The notes under the pieces were generated by a model. It was not told the DNA's origin and did not search any database. It worked only from the letters and a program-made list of their open reading frames with translations. A DNA stretch of 46,337 bases from Deltaproteobacteria bacterium (GTDB lineage Bacteria; Desulfobacterota; BSN033; UBA1163): NCBI GenBank assembly GCA_020059605.1, contig JAGVBT010000011.1, positions 1 to 46,337 of the forward strand. Reading direction: 5' to 3'. Shown here one piece after another: positions 6,828-15,084 of this stretch. How positions within the stretch are numbered: position 1 is the first letter of the stretch; each line of letters begins with the position of its first letter. Both the position numbers and the translations under genes were made by a program.

Positions 6828-7400
6828 TTAATAATTTTCTGCCAGGACTTCGAAGTGGGCACGGGGGTGTTTGCAGACGGGACATGTTTCAGGGACTTCC
6901 CTTCCCTCGAAGACATAACCGCAGTTGCGGCAGTGCCATTTCAACGGAACTTCCTTTTTAAAGGCCTTGCCTTCCTTCACATTCTTTAAAAGACTCCGGT
7001 ATCTTTCTTCGTGGAATTTTTCCACTTTTGCAACTTCTGAAAAAGTTGTTGAGACTTCCGCAAACTCCTCCTTTTGAGCGATCTCGGCGAAATTCTGGTA
7101 AAGAGAGGTCCATTCCAGATTTTCTCCGTCCGCAGCCGCCTTCAAATTGGCAGCGGTGTCTTCGGCGGGTCCCGCAGGATAGGAAGCGGTGATCTCGACT
7201 TCCCCTCCCTTGAGGAGATTGAAGAAAAGCTTGGCATGTTCCTTTTCATTGTCCGCTGTCTCGAGGAAGAGGGCAGATATCTGTTCATAACCCTCCTTGC
7301 GGGCGGCGCTGGCAAAATAGGTGTAGCGATTGCGGGCCTGCGATTCCCCCGCGAAAGCGGCCAACAGGTTCTTTTCGGTCTGACTTCCTTTCATTTCCAT
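6828..7400 (-). CDS. Rubrerythrin
   Basis: A 190-residue cytoplasmic non-heme iron protein that reduces hydrogen peroxide in anaerobes. The N-terminal four-helix domain carries the diiron ligands in [29 protein letters not shown] and [13 protein letters not shown]. The C-terminal rubredoxin-like domain has CRNCG and CPVC for one iron. The length is usual for the family. The start is ATG 7400, preceded by GGAGGAG; a longer upstream frame overlaps the transglycosylase gene and is not used. Together with the Sec-peroxiredoxin it gives the window two peroxide-removing enzymes, one cytoplasmic and one exported. Confidence 0.95.
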   Translation of the reverse strand: MEMKGSQTEKNLLAAFAGESQARNRYTYFASAARKEGYEQISALFLETADNEKEHAKLFFNLLKGGEVEITASYPAGPAEDTAANLKAAADGENLEWTSLYQNFAEIAQKEEFAEVSTTFSEVAKVEKFHEERYRSLLKNVKEGKAFKKEVPLKWHCRNCGYVFEGREVPETCPVCKHPRAHFEVLAENY

Positions 7401-7450
7401 GAATTCTCCTCCTCTCGTCTTGAAAATGGGGATCCTCTCTCTCCTGTAGG

Positions 7451-8314
7451 TTATCTCTTTGTCCTGATTTTCTCGGCCACCCGAAGAATGGTCTCCCCGT
7501 AGGGTTCGCTGCGGTTGTAATGCCAGAGGACTTTCTTCTGGTGAGACAGCGAAAGACCTTTCTTCCATCCATGCAGTTTTAAATAATTCCCAATGCTGAA
7601 GATGGCAGCCTCCGGATCGTAAAGCCACTCCTTAAAGCTATTCCGGTTCATGGCGTAGGCCATATAACTCGAGGGGATGAACTGGGGCATGCCCAGCGCA
7701 CCGGCGATGGACCCGTAGATTTCGAGTGGATCCATGTCCTCGGACCGGACCATCTCAAGGAAAAACCTTAATTCCTTATAGGCCCAGCTTGCCCTTCGCG
7801 TGGCCAGATGTTCGACCCAACTAAAAGGGACTTCAGGGCTTGTCTCCCGGATCGTGGAGTAATTTCTCAGGAGATTTTCCGCAGAATCCATGATGGCCAT
7901 GCTGGCCAGTGTGGGAATGACCCGGTGTTTTCCGATATTTTCACCGAAACGCGATTCCACCAGGAGAATGGCGACAGCCACCTCCATGTCCACATCAAAC
8001 CTTCTCTCCATCTCCTTCAGGATGCTGAGATTCTGGCGAAGGAAACTCTTTGCGAGGAGAATCGATTCGAACGTCAGGAACTTGGTATAGATTTCAGGGA
8101 TTTCCCTGGTTAACAGGGAGATGTTCATCCGGTTCTGAATTGGTTCTGTACGAGTATCGAGGAACAACGGATATAAAAAATCCTTGTCCAGACCATCTTT
8201 GACGAGCCGTTCAAAAAGGGGCTGATAGTGGGACGGGAGGTCACGTGAATCATTGGCGAAGCCTGGAGAAAAAAGTCCGCATAGAAGGATCAGGATCATT
8301 AAAAGAGGCTTCAA
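7451..8314 (-). CDS. Lytic murein transglycosylase (MltB-like)
   Basis: A 287-residue exported enzyme that cleaves the glycan strand of peptidoglycan. It has a signal peptide (residues 1-20, ending FA), then an MltB-type domain with the catalytic Glu in [16 protein letters not shown], followed by IPTLASMA, the signature [13 protein letters not shown] and a late KKVLWHYN segment. It lacks a clear lipobox Cys. The start is TTG 8314, supported by AAGGAGG. That TTG overlaps the stop of a decayed cyclic-nucleotide-binding remnant. The rubrerythrin gene follows 50 bases downstream. Confidence 0.88.
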   Translation of the reverse strand: MKPLLMILILLCGLFSPGFANDSRDLPSHYQPLFERLVKDGLDKDFLYPLFLDTRTEPIQNRMNISLLTREIPEIYTKFLTFESILLAKSFLRQNLSILKEMERRFDVDMEVAVAILLVESRFGENIGKHRVIPTLASMAIMDSAENLLRNYSTIRETSPEVPFSWVEHLATRRASWAYKELRFFLEMVRSEDMDPLEIYGSIAGALGMPQFIPSSYMAYAMNRNSFKEWLYDPEAAIFSIGNYLKLHGWKKGLSLSHQKKVLWHYNRSEPYGETILRVAEKIRTKR

Positions 8315-8438
8315 ATCGGTTCCTCCTTAAAACAGGCAATGAGTTCTCCGCCATCCTGGGTCAGGACATCAACCGCTCCGGAAAGAAGAAAGAACAGTCT
8401 TCATCCCTTTGAAATTTGGTCGGTTTATCAGGAGACAT
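8311..8438 (-). pseudogene. Remnant of a cyclic-nucleotide-binding (cNMP) domain
   Basis: Two frames together resemble the middle of a cNMP domain: one begins at ATG 8438 with PTKFQRDED, and after a one-base shift the other reads LFFLLSGAVDVLTQDGGEL, matching the typical FxxGDExDxLFFLLSGxV pattern. It ends in TGA overlapping the start of the transglycosylase. Only about 40 codons remain, so it is probably debris, though a coupled leader frame is possible. The rest of the intergenic space up to 8576 holds nothing I can recognise. Confidence 0.35.
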
Positions 8439-8576
8439 ATTAACAGGTTACTCCCTTTTTTTCAATTTTTTTCCAGGATCCGGGCCTCCATCTTCCATGC
8501 GTCGGCGAAGAAATATGGAACATAGGATTCCCATCAACGCAATCGATGAACAGATGGATGGATTGCAAAGGATCCT

Positions 8577-9224
8577 CTATTGCTTCTTTTCACGGTACCC
8601 TCCCGCAAAGATCATGACGCACATGGAGTGATAAACCGGATGGGGACCGCAAGCAACTCCTGCGACAAGAAAATTTGGATTAAAGATATTTTGCCGGTGG
8701 CCTCGATGGGGGACGCCATCGTCAATGATCAATGAGATGATAACGTCACGTGCGCGGGTGTGCCCGTAGACAATATTCTCTCCAACGATTTTCTCCCAGG
8801 CCCCGTAAAGACGGATGCGTTCCCTAAGGCCGTCTCGTTCGGCGGAACCGTGCCCGACAGTGCCGGTGTTTCCCTGAGCCTCGACATGATCACGGGCTCC
8901 CCGGGCCATCCCTTCTGACCATCTTAGCTTTGGAACGGGAGTTGCTTTTTTCATAAAACGAATTGCCTCGTTCAGAGCTGTTTGTCCTTCTTTCGTTGAA
9001 AGAGGGATCTCACCCGGCCGCCTGAGTTCTTTGCCGTAAAAAAACTTTTCAAGCTCTTGGAGAAAGGATACATAAAATCGTGGGGTCGTCCGGGCCAGGT
9101 TCAATTCTATTAAAATCTCCCCTTCCAGCTCCCGGAAATCAATCGTCCCTGACGCCGCCTCGTTACTGGAGAGAAACATTAAAATAAAGATGCATAATGC
9201 GGTTATCTTTATGGTCTGTTTCAT
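8577..9224 (-). CDS. CAP-domain (SCP/PR1-like) secreted protein
   Basis: A 215-residue exported protein: signal peptide (residues 1-23), a helical region and a CAP domain from about residue 90. Visible CAP elements are LRWSEGMARGARDHV, VGHGSAERD, VGENIVYG and HRGHRQNIFNPNFLVAGVAC, which together supply the two His and the Glu of the CAP cavity. Bacterial CAP proteins are extracellular or periplasmic and mostly of unknown activity. AAGAAGG precedes the ATG. It is divergent from the DUF3047 gene, with a 152-base AT-rich intergenic space holding both promoters. Confidence 0.85.
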   Translation of the reverse strand: MKQTIKITALCIFILMFLSSNEAASGTIDFRELEGEILIELNLARTTPRFYVSFLQELEKFFYGKELRRPGEIPLSTKEGQTALNEAIRFMKKATPVPKLRWSEGMARGARDHVEAQGNTGTVGHGSAERDGLRERIRLYGAWEKIVGENIVYGHTRARDVIISLIIDDGVPHRGHRQNIFNPNFLVAGVACGPHPVYHSMCVMIFAGGYREKKQ

Positions 9225-9376
9225 GGGGCCTTCTTAGTAACTTTTACTTTTTTCCTTTTAAAACAGAGTAAGGATCAGTCATCTTTTCTTTCTATGATGG
9301 ATGAGCCGATTATATGCGAGAGAAACGGATCTGTCAAAATATTTTCATAACTTTTCATAATATGGTATAAAGTGAT

Positions 9377-10042
9377 ATGATGAAATTCCTATGGATCCCG
9401 TTGAGCCTTTTTTTGATTTTCGCTCAAATCCCTTTCTTTGGTTCCCCTCAGGAAAAACCCGAAGAGCCTAAATCACCGGTGAAGGGCTGGTGGGAGGTAA
9501 AATATTTCCCGGTTGCACCTACCCGTTACTCAAAGGCTGGCAAAGGGATCATCAAGGCGGAGAGCGTGGGAGGTCGTTCTTCTCTCTTTAAAGCCGCGGG
9601 GGAGAAGGAGAGAAACCTTCCTGTTCTTGCGTGGGGTTGGAAGATATCGAATGTGGTCCGCTCTGCCATCGAGACAAGGAAAGACCGGTTCGATGCGGCG
9701 GCCAGGGTGATGGTCGTCTTCGGAAAAGAAGGCCCTTTTAAAAGGATTGGAAAGGGTGAGCCTGCAGGGTTTAAAATCGAATATATCTGGGCAACCCACC
9801 TGCCGAAGGGACATTTTTTTGACCATCCCGGCGAGAGGAATTGTAAGGTCATCGTGGTGGAGTCAGGCGAAGGAAGGGCAGGGCCGTGGGTCTATGTCAG
9901 ACGCAACATCCATAAAGATTTTAAATCGGCTTTTGGAACAGAACCTCCGCCGGTCCTGGCGATCGGCATCCAGACCGACACCGACAAGAGCAACGAAATG
10001 GTCACGGCTTACTATTCGGAACCGGTTTTGAGAAAAAAGTGA
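9377..10042 (+). CDS. DUF3047 domain protein, exported
   Basis: A 221-residue protein with a signal peptide (residues 1-23) and a DUF3047 domain. The family signature is seen in VLAWGWKIS, the Y-x-W strand (EYIWATHLP), GPWVYVRRNIHKDFKSAFG and AIGIQTDTDKSNEM. The function of DUF3047 is unknown; members are usually periplasmic and Gram-negative. The start is the first of two consecutive ATGs; the ribosome binding site is weak. It converges on the TauE/SafE gene with only 8 bases between the stops. Confidence 0.8.
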   Translation: MMKFLWIPLSLFLIFAQIPFFGSPQEKPEEPKSPVKGWWEVKYFPVAPTRYSKAGKGIIKAESVGGRSSLFKAAGEKERNLPVLAWGWKISNVVRSAIETRKDRFDAAARVMVVFGKEGPFKRIGKGEPAGFKIEYIWATHLPKGHFFDHPGERNCKVIVVESGEGRAGPWVYVRRNIHKDFKSAFGTEPPPVLAIGIQTDTDKSNEMVTAYYSEPVLRKK

Positions 10043-10050
10043 ATGTGAAA

Positions 10051-10812
10051 TCACTTGAAGAAGGTTTTAAATCCAACTGTGATAAAGATCAGACCTAAAA
10101 CAGAGATGAGGATTAGACGCAGGTATTTGATGTGGATTTTTCTGCTAATATGAGCACCTAAAAGGGCCCCGATGACCGAGCCTGAAATAACGAAAAGGGT
10201 AATCGGGAGATGAATTTGTCCTACCTTGAATTTTGCTCCGATAGTTCCCATAGATGAAATCAATATAAACAACAGGGAAGTTCCGATTGTTACTCGAAGT
10301 GGAATCTCAAGAAGGTAAATCGATAGGGGAATAATAATAAATCCCCCTCCCATACCCAAAAGGCCTGTCAAAGAGCCAACCCCAATACCAATAGTAACCC
10401 CGAGAGTCTTATTGAAATTTCCCATTTTGTAGTCTTTGTTCTCTGATTTCAATGGAATCAATAGAATCGTAATGGCCAGGGCAACCACCAAAAGGTAAAT
10501 AGACTGCAGGTTGTGCGCAGATAATTGAACAGACAGGAGAGATCCCGCAAATCCCCCTACAATTCCTGCTATTCCTAATAAAACGCCCGCTTTTAAATCG
10601 ACAATCCCATTTCGATAATGAAAAAACATGCCCGTTGCTGAAGCGATAAACACATGGACCAGGTCCGTTCCCGTGGCAAGCTTGAGAGGAACCCCTCCGA
10701 TAAAGGTGAGAAGAGGGAGCATGACCACCCCCCCTCCCAACCCGAGCAGTCCGGAAAGGAACCCACCTATAAAGCCGATCAATGTCAGGGCGGGCAGAAA
10801 AACATTCTCCAT
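10051..10812 (-). CDS. TauE/SafE-family sulfite/organosulfonate exporter
   Basis: A 253-residue inner-membrane protein with about eight membrane segments and the two family repeats, seen as GLLGLGGGVVMLPLL near the N-terminus and GLLGMGGGFIIIPL in the middle. TauE/SafE proteins export sulfite, sulfonates or sulfoacetate, or import sulfur compounds in some lineages. It starts 6 bases after the sat stop and is the last gene of the minus-strand sulfur run, so it probably moves the anion that the Sat/PP-loop pair makes or uses. Confidence 0.88.
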   Translation of the reverse strand: MENVFLPALTLIGFIGGFLSGLLGLGGGVVMLPLLTFIGGVPLKLATGTDLVHVFIASATGMFFHYRNGIVDLKAGVLLGIAGIVGGFAGSLLSVQLSAHNLQSIYLLVVALAITILLIPLKSENKDYKMGNFNKTLGVTIGIGVGSLTGLLGMGGGFIIIPLSIYLLEIPLRVTIGTSLLFILISSMGTIGAKFKVGQIHLPITLFVISGSVIGALLGAHISRKIHIKYLRLILISVLGLIFITVGFKTFFK

Positions 10813-10818
10813 ATTTTC

Positions 10819-11985
10819 TCAGAGGCTTCGGTAATAATCGGTCAGGATCTTGAGAACTTCAGGTCGACTGAACTCTTCAGGGATAGAGTCTCCCTCAATG
10901 AGTTTCTTACGTAATAATGTTCCACTCAAGAGAAGGTGGTTATCGTCAGGATGAGGGCAGGTCTTATAGGAAGCCATCCCTTTACACTTATAGCAATAGA
11001 ATGTCCAGTCAATCTTCAAAGGTTTAATCTTGAGAGCATCCGAAGGAATCTCATCAAAGATCTCCTGGGCCTCAAAGGGGCCATAATAATTACCAACACC
11101 CGCGTGATCCCGTCCTACAATTAAGTGAGTGGCGCCGTAATTCTGACGGAATATGGCATGGAGTAATGCCTCCCGAGGACCGGCGTAGCGCATCTCCAGA
11201 GGATAACCCTTCTGGATCACACGGTCTTTGGGGAAATAATTGTCTACAAGAACCTCCACACATTTTACCCTGATGTCTGCTGGAATATCACCCTCCTTCA
11301 GGTTTCCAATAAGCTGATGTATGAAAAGACCACCATAAATCTCCAAAGCAATTTTAGCAAGATACTCGTGAGACCGATGCATCGGGTTCCGAAGCTGCAA
11401 GGCGGTGATCGTCTTCCATCCTTTCTCTTGAAAGAGTCTTCGGGTCTCTTCCGGAGTGGCATAGATATCATCAAACCTTTTTGGATATTCCCCTTCGCTC
11501 AGTACCTTCACCGAACCGGCGAGGTTGACTTCTCCCTGTGCCATCACCTTGACCACCCCGGGATGACGAAGGTCATCCGTTTTAAAGACCTGATTGCACT
11601 CATGAGCCTTATCGATCTTATATTTTTCTTGAACCACCATCATGCCCATGAGTTCGTCGTTTTCACTATCGACTAGGGCAACTTCCTGATCTTCCTTCAG
11701 GGATTTGGTGATCTCTTCAGACGCCGAGAGGGTGATAGGGATTGGCCAGAAGGTTCCATCGAGCATCCTCATCTCATCACAAACCCCTTTCCAATCAGCC
11801 TTACCCATGAACCCCTCAAGAGGGCTGAAGGCTCCGATTCCCATCATGATCAGATCATCCCTCTCCCGGGTGGTCATCCGAATTTTGGGAAGTGTCTTCG
11901 CCTTCTCCTTTGACTCTCTCAATGCTTCACCCTTAAGGAGTAAAGGCTTAAGTTTACCCCCATGAGGTAAGATCAGGTCAGACAT
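10819..11985 (-). CDS. sat: Sulfate adenylyltransferase (ATP sulfurylase), single-chain zinc type
   Basis: The enzyme interconverts ATP plus sulfate with adenosine phosphosulfate plus pyrophosphate. Motifs: [16 protein letters not shown] (the QxRNPxHxxH nucleotide site), [12 protein letters not shown] and [13 protein letters not shown] zinc site [15 protein letters not shown] has the C-x2-C-x8-C-x-H spacing of the dissimilatory, Thermus and archaeal type. The length of about 388 residues is usual and there is no APS-kinase domain. Start ATG 11985 ([10 protein letters not shown]) fits the family; an in-frame ATG at 12000 adds five residues. No apr or dsr genes are in the window, so the direction (assimilatory, dissimilatory or APS use) is open. 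Confidence 0.95.
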   Translation of the reverse strand: MSDLILPHGGKLKPLLLKGEALRESKEKAKTLPKIRMTTRERDDLIMMGIGAFSPLEGFMGKADWKGVCDEMRMLDGTFWPIPITLSASEEITKSLKEDQEVALVDSENDELMGMMVVQEKYKIDKAHECNQVFKTDDLRHPGVVKVMAQGEVNLAGSVKVLSEGEYPKRFDDIYATPEETRRLFQEKGWKTITALQLRNPMHRSHEYLAKIALEIYGGLFIHQLIGNLKEGDIPADIRVKCVEVLVDNYFPKDRVIQKGYPLEMRYAGPREALLHAIFRQNYGATHLIVGRDHAGVGNYYGPFEAQEIFDEIPSDALKIKPLKIDWTFYCYKCKGMASYKTCPHPDDNHLLLSGTLLRKKLIEGDSIPEEFSRPEVLKILTDYYRSL

Positions 11986-12047
11986 GTTTCTATCGTCCAT
12001 TCAATTGACCGCTGGAGCGCATTTCCCATTTGTCCTTTTCTTATGGG

Positions 12048-12893
12048 TTACATGTACCCGAGTTGACGCATCCGCTCCATGGCTTTTTCTTTATCCTGAC
12101 GTCTGCCGGCGCGCTCTTCGGTATTCTCCAGATCCTGTTTCCAGGCAGGAACCCCTTCCATGGAGATGAGGCTGGTTGTCTTGGCTCCTAAGGACCGGTA
12201 TCCCCGTTCATAAAGAGGGCAATACGGAATCTTGAAAGCAGCGTAAGTATCCCAGAGGTCTTTCTCCGTAAAATGGAGAATCGGGCGAATGCGGGTATGC
12301 TCCGGCATCAAATGACCCTCTTCCTTATAATCAAAATAGGGATCGTCAAATCGAGCCGGATGTTCATCCCACCTCAATCCCTGAAAAATTCCTTTGATCC
12401 TGTTTCGATCGAGAAACTGATTGAAGACAACGGTCTTCATCAGATGGTTCCCCACATAGGATTCTGCCTCAAAGGGAAATTCATCCTCTTCAAAACCGAT
12501 GCGCTTAAGCTCTTCACGGTTTCTTTCATTTAAGTGCTTAACTCTTACTATAGCATTTAACCGGAAGTCCGCTGCTTTTAAGACATCCTCGTTTCGGCAG
12601 ACCTCCAGTGGCACGCTCCACTCCTTCTTCATGCTTTCGACGAATTGTTCGATCTCCTCAAATTCATCTCCCTCGCCGATGATCATGGTCTTGGGAAGGG
12701 GTATCCCTTTTTCCTGGCAGACCTGTCGAATGATCCAAAGCGTTAGACCGCTGTCTTTTCCTCCGGTCCAGGTAATGCCCAACTCTTCGAGCATAAATTT
12801 ATCAAAGGCCTTCCGAACGATATCCTTGGAAATCTCTACTAATTTAGCACATTGTCTCTTTCTCTTCTCACTAATCACTCTGTCAGACGTCAT
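12048..12893 (-). CDS. PP-loop phosphoadenosine-phosphosulfate-reductase-family protein (CysD/CysH-like)
   Basis: A 281-residue cytoplasmic protein with the PP-loop ATP-pyrophosphatase motif at residues 41-50 (TWTGGKDSGL), then GLRWDEHPAR and IRPILHFTEKDLWDTYAAF, a layout shared by CysD and PAPS reductases. The C-terminal ECGLH catalytic motif of PAPS/APS reductase is absent, so simple reductase function is unlikely. CysD needs CysN, which is not seen. The gene lies just upstream of sat, which suggests a joint role in activating or transferring sulfate or a related oxyanion. The product is not established. Confidence 0.7.
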   Translation of the reverse strand: MTSDRVISEKRKRQCAKLVEISKDIVRKAFDKFMLEELGITWTGGKDSGLTLWIIRQVCQEKGIPLPKTMIIGEGDEFEEIEQFVESMKKEWSVPLEVCRNEDVLKAADFRLNAIVRVKHLNERNREELKRIGFEEDEFPFEAESYVGNHLMKTVVFNQFLDRNRIKGIFQGLRWDEHPARFDDPYFDYKEEGHLMPEHTRIRPILHFTEKDLWDTYAAFKIPYCPLYERGYRSLGAKTTSLISMEGVPAWKQDLENTEERAGRRQDKEKAMERMRQLGYM

Positions 12894-12930
12894 CCTTTTT
12901 CCTCCTCAATAGGTTGTATTGGGTTAAATA

Positions 12931-14274
12931 CTACAGGGGGTTCATCATGATATTTTTTATGAAGACCTTGCCACTGTGGTTGATTGCAAGTCGCAGTTGG
13001 GCAAAAGTGGCTTTAGGAGGAACCTTGAATTCAAATGAATCATGGGTCCAATCATTCGTCCCGGTAAAGTATTCACCCGATGGCATTTCAGTGATATCGC
13101 GATAAAGGCTTCCTCCGAGGTGGTCATAAAAATCGATGTGAAGGCAAGCTGTTCCCTTGACATCGACTGGCTTGATCTCAGCCCCCACCCGATAGGTTGC
13201 CGCTGTTTTAACGGCGATATTCTGTTGGAGGAAGAGACCACCTGGTCTGTCATATTCCAATCCGGGGCAAGGAGAAGGTTTGTTACTGTTATCCCAGATA
13301 AGCTTTCCTCCTCCTTCGGAGAGCCGCGTCGCAAGCACCCAATGCTTTGGCATTCCATCTTCTCCCTTTTCTTTGAAGAATCCATTATTTAAACGGGCAT
13401 AAATGGGAGCGGGTCTTCGATAATTCCGGAAAAGCCATACGATATTTCCGGTCCGGTCCACCTCGATCACCTGGTGGTGTCCATCCGTACAGGCAATCAA
13501 AAAAGTGCCATCTTTCGTAACATGAGTAATATAAAATTTATCCACATGTTCGGTCTGAAATTTCCAGAGGACTTTTCCTGATGAAGAGACTTCAATGATC
13601 CTGTGATTTTTACTGTCGGTGATAATTGTATTTCCGTTCTCTAACCGAATCGCACCTCTGGGCCACCAGAGAGTTTCCGTCTTCCCATCTCCGTATGACC
13701 AAACGATCTCCTTCTTCTTATTAAGTTCAACAATTCGGTTTCCATCTGAATCTGCGATCAAAATATTACCATTGGAAAGAGGATTGCCATTGTGAGGATG
13801 GTGAAGCTCCTTTTCAAAAGCCCAGCTTATATGACCCTTACGGTCCACCTGGATACAGCGGTCATTGTTCCGATCCGTGACCAAAAAAGTTCCGTCCTCG
13901 AGTTCAAAGGCTTCATTGGGATAATGAAGATGGGAGCTGTCTGAAAGTTTGCCTGTGCCTCCATCCCATTCCTCTGAACTCATTACAATCCTTTTGTCTG
14001 GAGCGACTTCGATCAGCCGGTTATTGGTTGTATCTGTGATCAATGTATTTCCATTTTTCAATCGGCGACCGCTGTGGGCAAAGCGGAGACCTTCATTGAA
14101 AGTCCAAACTATACTTCCAACAGAGTCTACTTCGATGATTTCACTTCCCGACCCTGCTTCATCTCCAGCGTCGGCGATGAGGGTATTCCCGTTTGCTAAA
14201 CGTTCCACGGCTAAAGGCATCTCCACATTGCCAGGAATTCCCCTTTGGCACCCTGGCCCAACAATTTCGACCAT
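12931..14274 (-). CDS. Beta-propeller protein (arylsulfotransferase/PQQ-like repeats) with C-terminal beta-sandwich
   Basis: A 447-residue protein without a signal peptide. Residues about 15-285 hold six repeats of the form L-x-NGNTLI-x-D-x-x-N-x-R-I-x-EV-x-x-x-G-x-IVW (for example RLKNGNTLITDTTNNRLIEV), which is a six-bladed propeller of the kind seen in arylsulfate sulfotransferases and NHL/PQQ-like proteins. Residues about 310-447 form a separate domain rich in strands, possibly carbohydrate-binding-like. ASST enzymes are normally periplasmic, so the missing signal is odd. It sits between the GntR regulator and the PP-loop/sat pair. A sulfate-ester function is tempting but not proven. AAGGAG precedes the ATG. 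Confidence 0.65.
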   Translation of the reverse strand: MVEIVGPGCQRGIPGNVEMPLAVERLANGNTLIADAGDEAGSGSEIIEVDSVGSIVWTFNEGLRFAHSGRRLKNGNTLITDTTNNRLIEVAPDKRIVMSSEEWDGGTGKLSDSSHLHYPNEAFELEDGTFLVTDRNNDRCIQVDRKGHISWAFEKELHHPHNGNPLSNGNILIADSDGNRIVELNKKKEIVWSYGDGKTETLWWPRGAIRLENGNTIITDSKNHRIIEVSSSGKVLWKFQTEHVDKFYITHVTKDGTFLIACTDGHHQVIEVDRTGNIVWLFRNYRRPAPIYARLNNGFFKEKGEDGMPKHWVLATRLSEGGGKLIWDNSNKPSPCPGLEYDRPGGLFLQQNIAVKTAATYRVGAEIKPVDVKGTACLHIDFYDHLGGSLYRDITEMPSGEYFTGTNDWTHDSFEFKVPPKATFAQLRLAINHSGKVFIKNIMMNPL

Positions 14275-14312
14275 AATATTCTACTCCTTCCTTGATGGGG
14301 TGATTTTATTCC

Positions 14313-15071
14313 TCAATAGACCACCCATTTCATCTCTTTCTCTTTTTTCTCCCGGCCCAGATGGACTGAAAATTTGAAATGCTCCGCACGGGTATAGGTG
14401 ATTTGGAAGAGGATGGGAAGACCGGATTCTTCGAAAAAAGTCCGTTCCATGTAAAACAGCGGAGAACCCATTTCAATTTGAAGCAGAGAGGCGATTCGCT
14501 GATCTGCCGTGGAAGACTCGATGGTCTGAATCGCTTCTTTCAGTATCACTCCTTTTTTCTGAGTCAGAATGGAATACAAAGATTCCGTTGATTTATTTTT
14601 CCTAAAAAACGACCCGATCAACGATTGAGGTGCATATTCTTCGACCACCATCATAGGGATCGTTTTCCAATATCTCACTTTTTCGACAAAACAGATCGGG
14701 TCTGTCAGATTCAACTTAAGATAGCGGACAGGCTTGTCAAATCCCTGAATCACTTCGGAACGGAGAACCCTTGTTTCAGTCTCCAAACCGAGTGAGAGAA
14801 GCTCATCAATTTTTCCCGAGAGGCTTAGGGTAATCTTCTCATTAGGGCTCTTTTTTACCATCGTCCCTATTCCGGGTCTCCGATCCAGTAATCCTTCTGC
14901 CACCAGAAAGGAGAGGGCTTGCCGGACGGTTAACGGACTCACCCCAAATTGTCTCGAGAGTTCATTCTCCGGAGGCAAACGGTCACCTTCCCTCAATTCA
15001 CCTGTGAGAATTTTCGATTTGAGAATTGATTCGATTTGGAGATAGAGAGGTAATTTCTTCCGTTGCGCCAT
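14313..15071 (-). CDS. GntR-family regulator, HutC type with UTRA ligand domain
   Basis: A 252-residue repressor. An N-terminal winged helix (LPLYLQIESILKSKIL, then LSRQFGVSPLTVRQALSFL) is followed by GIGTMV and a UTRA effector domain from about residue 85 (VRYWKTIPMMVVEEYAP, GSPLFYMERTFFEESG). Start ATG 15071, preceded by GGAG, is preferred to a longer frame overlapping tctA. It lies 13 bases after tctA, so it probably senses the imported substrate and controls the tct operon through the inverted repeat at 18110-18139. Confidence 0.88.
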   Translation of the reverse strand: MAQRKKLPLYLQIESILKSKILTGELREGDRLPPENELSRQFGVSPLTVRQALSFLVAEGLLDRRPGIGTMVKKSPNEKITLSLSGKIDELLSLGLETETRVLRSEVIQGFDKPVRYLKLNLTDPICFVEKVRYWKTIPMMVVEEYAPQSLIGSFFRKNKSTESLYSILTQKKGVILKEAIQTIESSTADQRIASLLQIEMGSPLFYMERTFFEESGLPILFQITYTRAEHFKFSVHLGREKKEKEMKWVVY

Positions 15072-15084
15072 TGTGATCTCCGTT

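Noticed and set aside
7401..7628. N-terminal extension of rubrerythrin
   Set aside because: It lies within the transglycosylase gene, and ATG 7400 has its own GGAGGAG and gives the family N-terminus.
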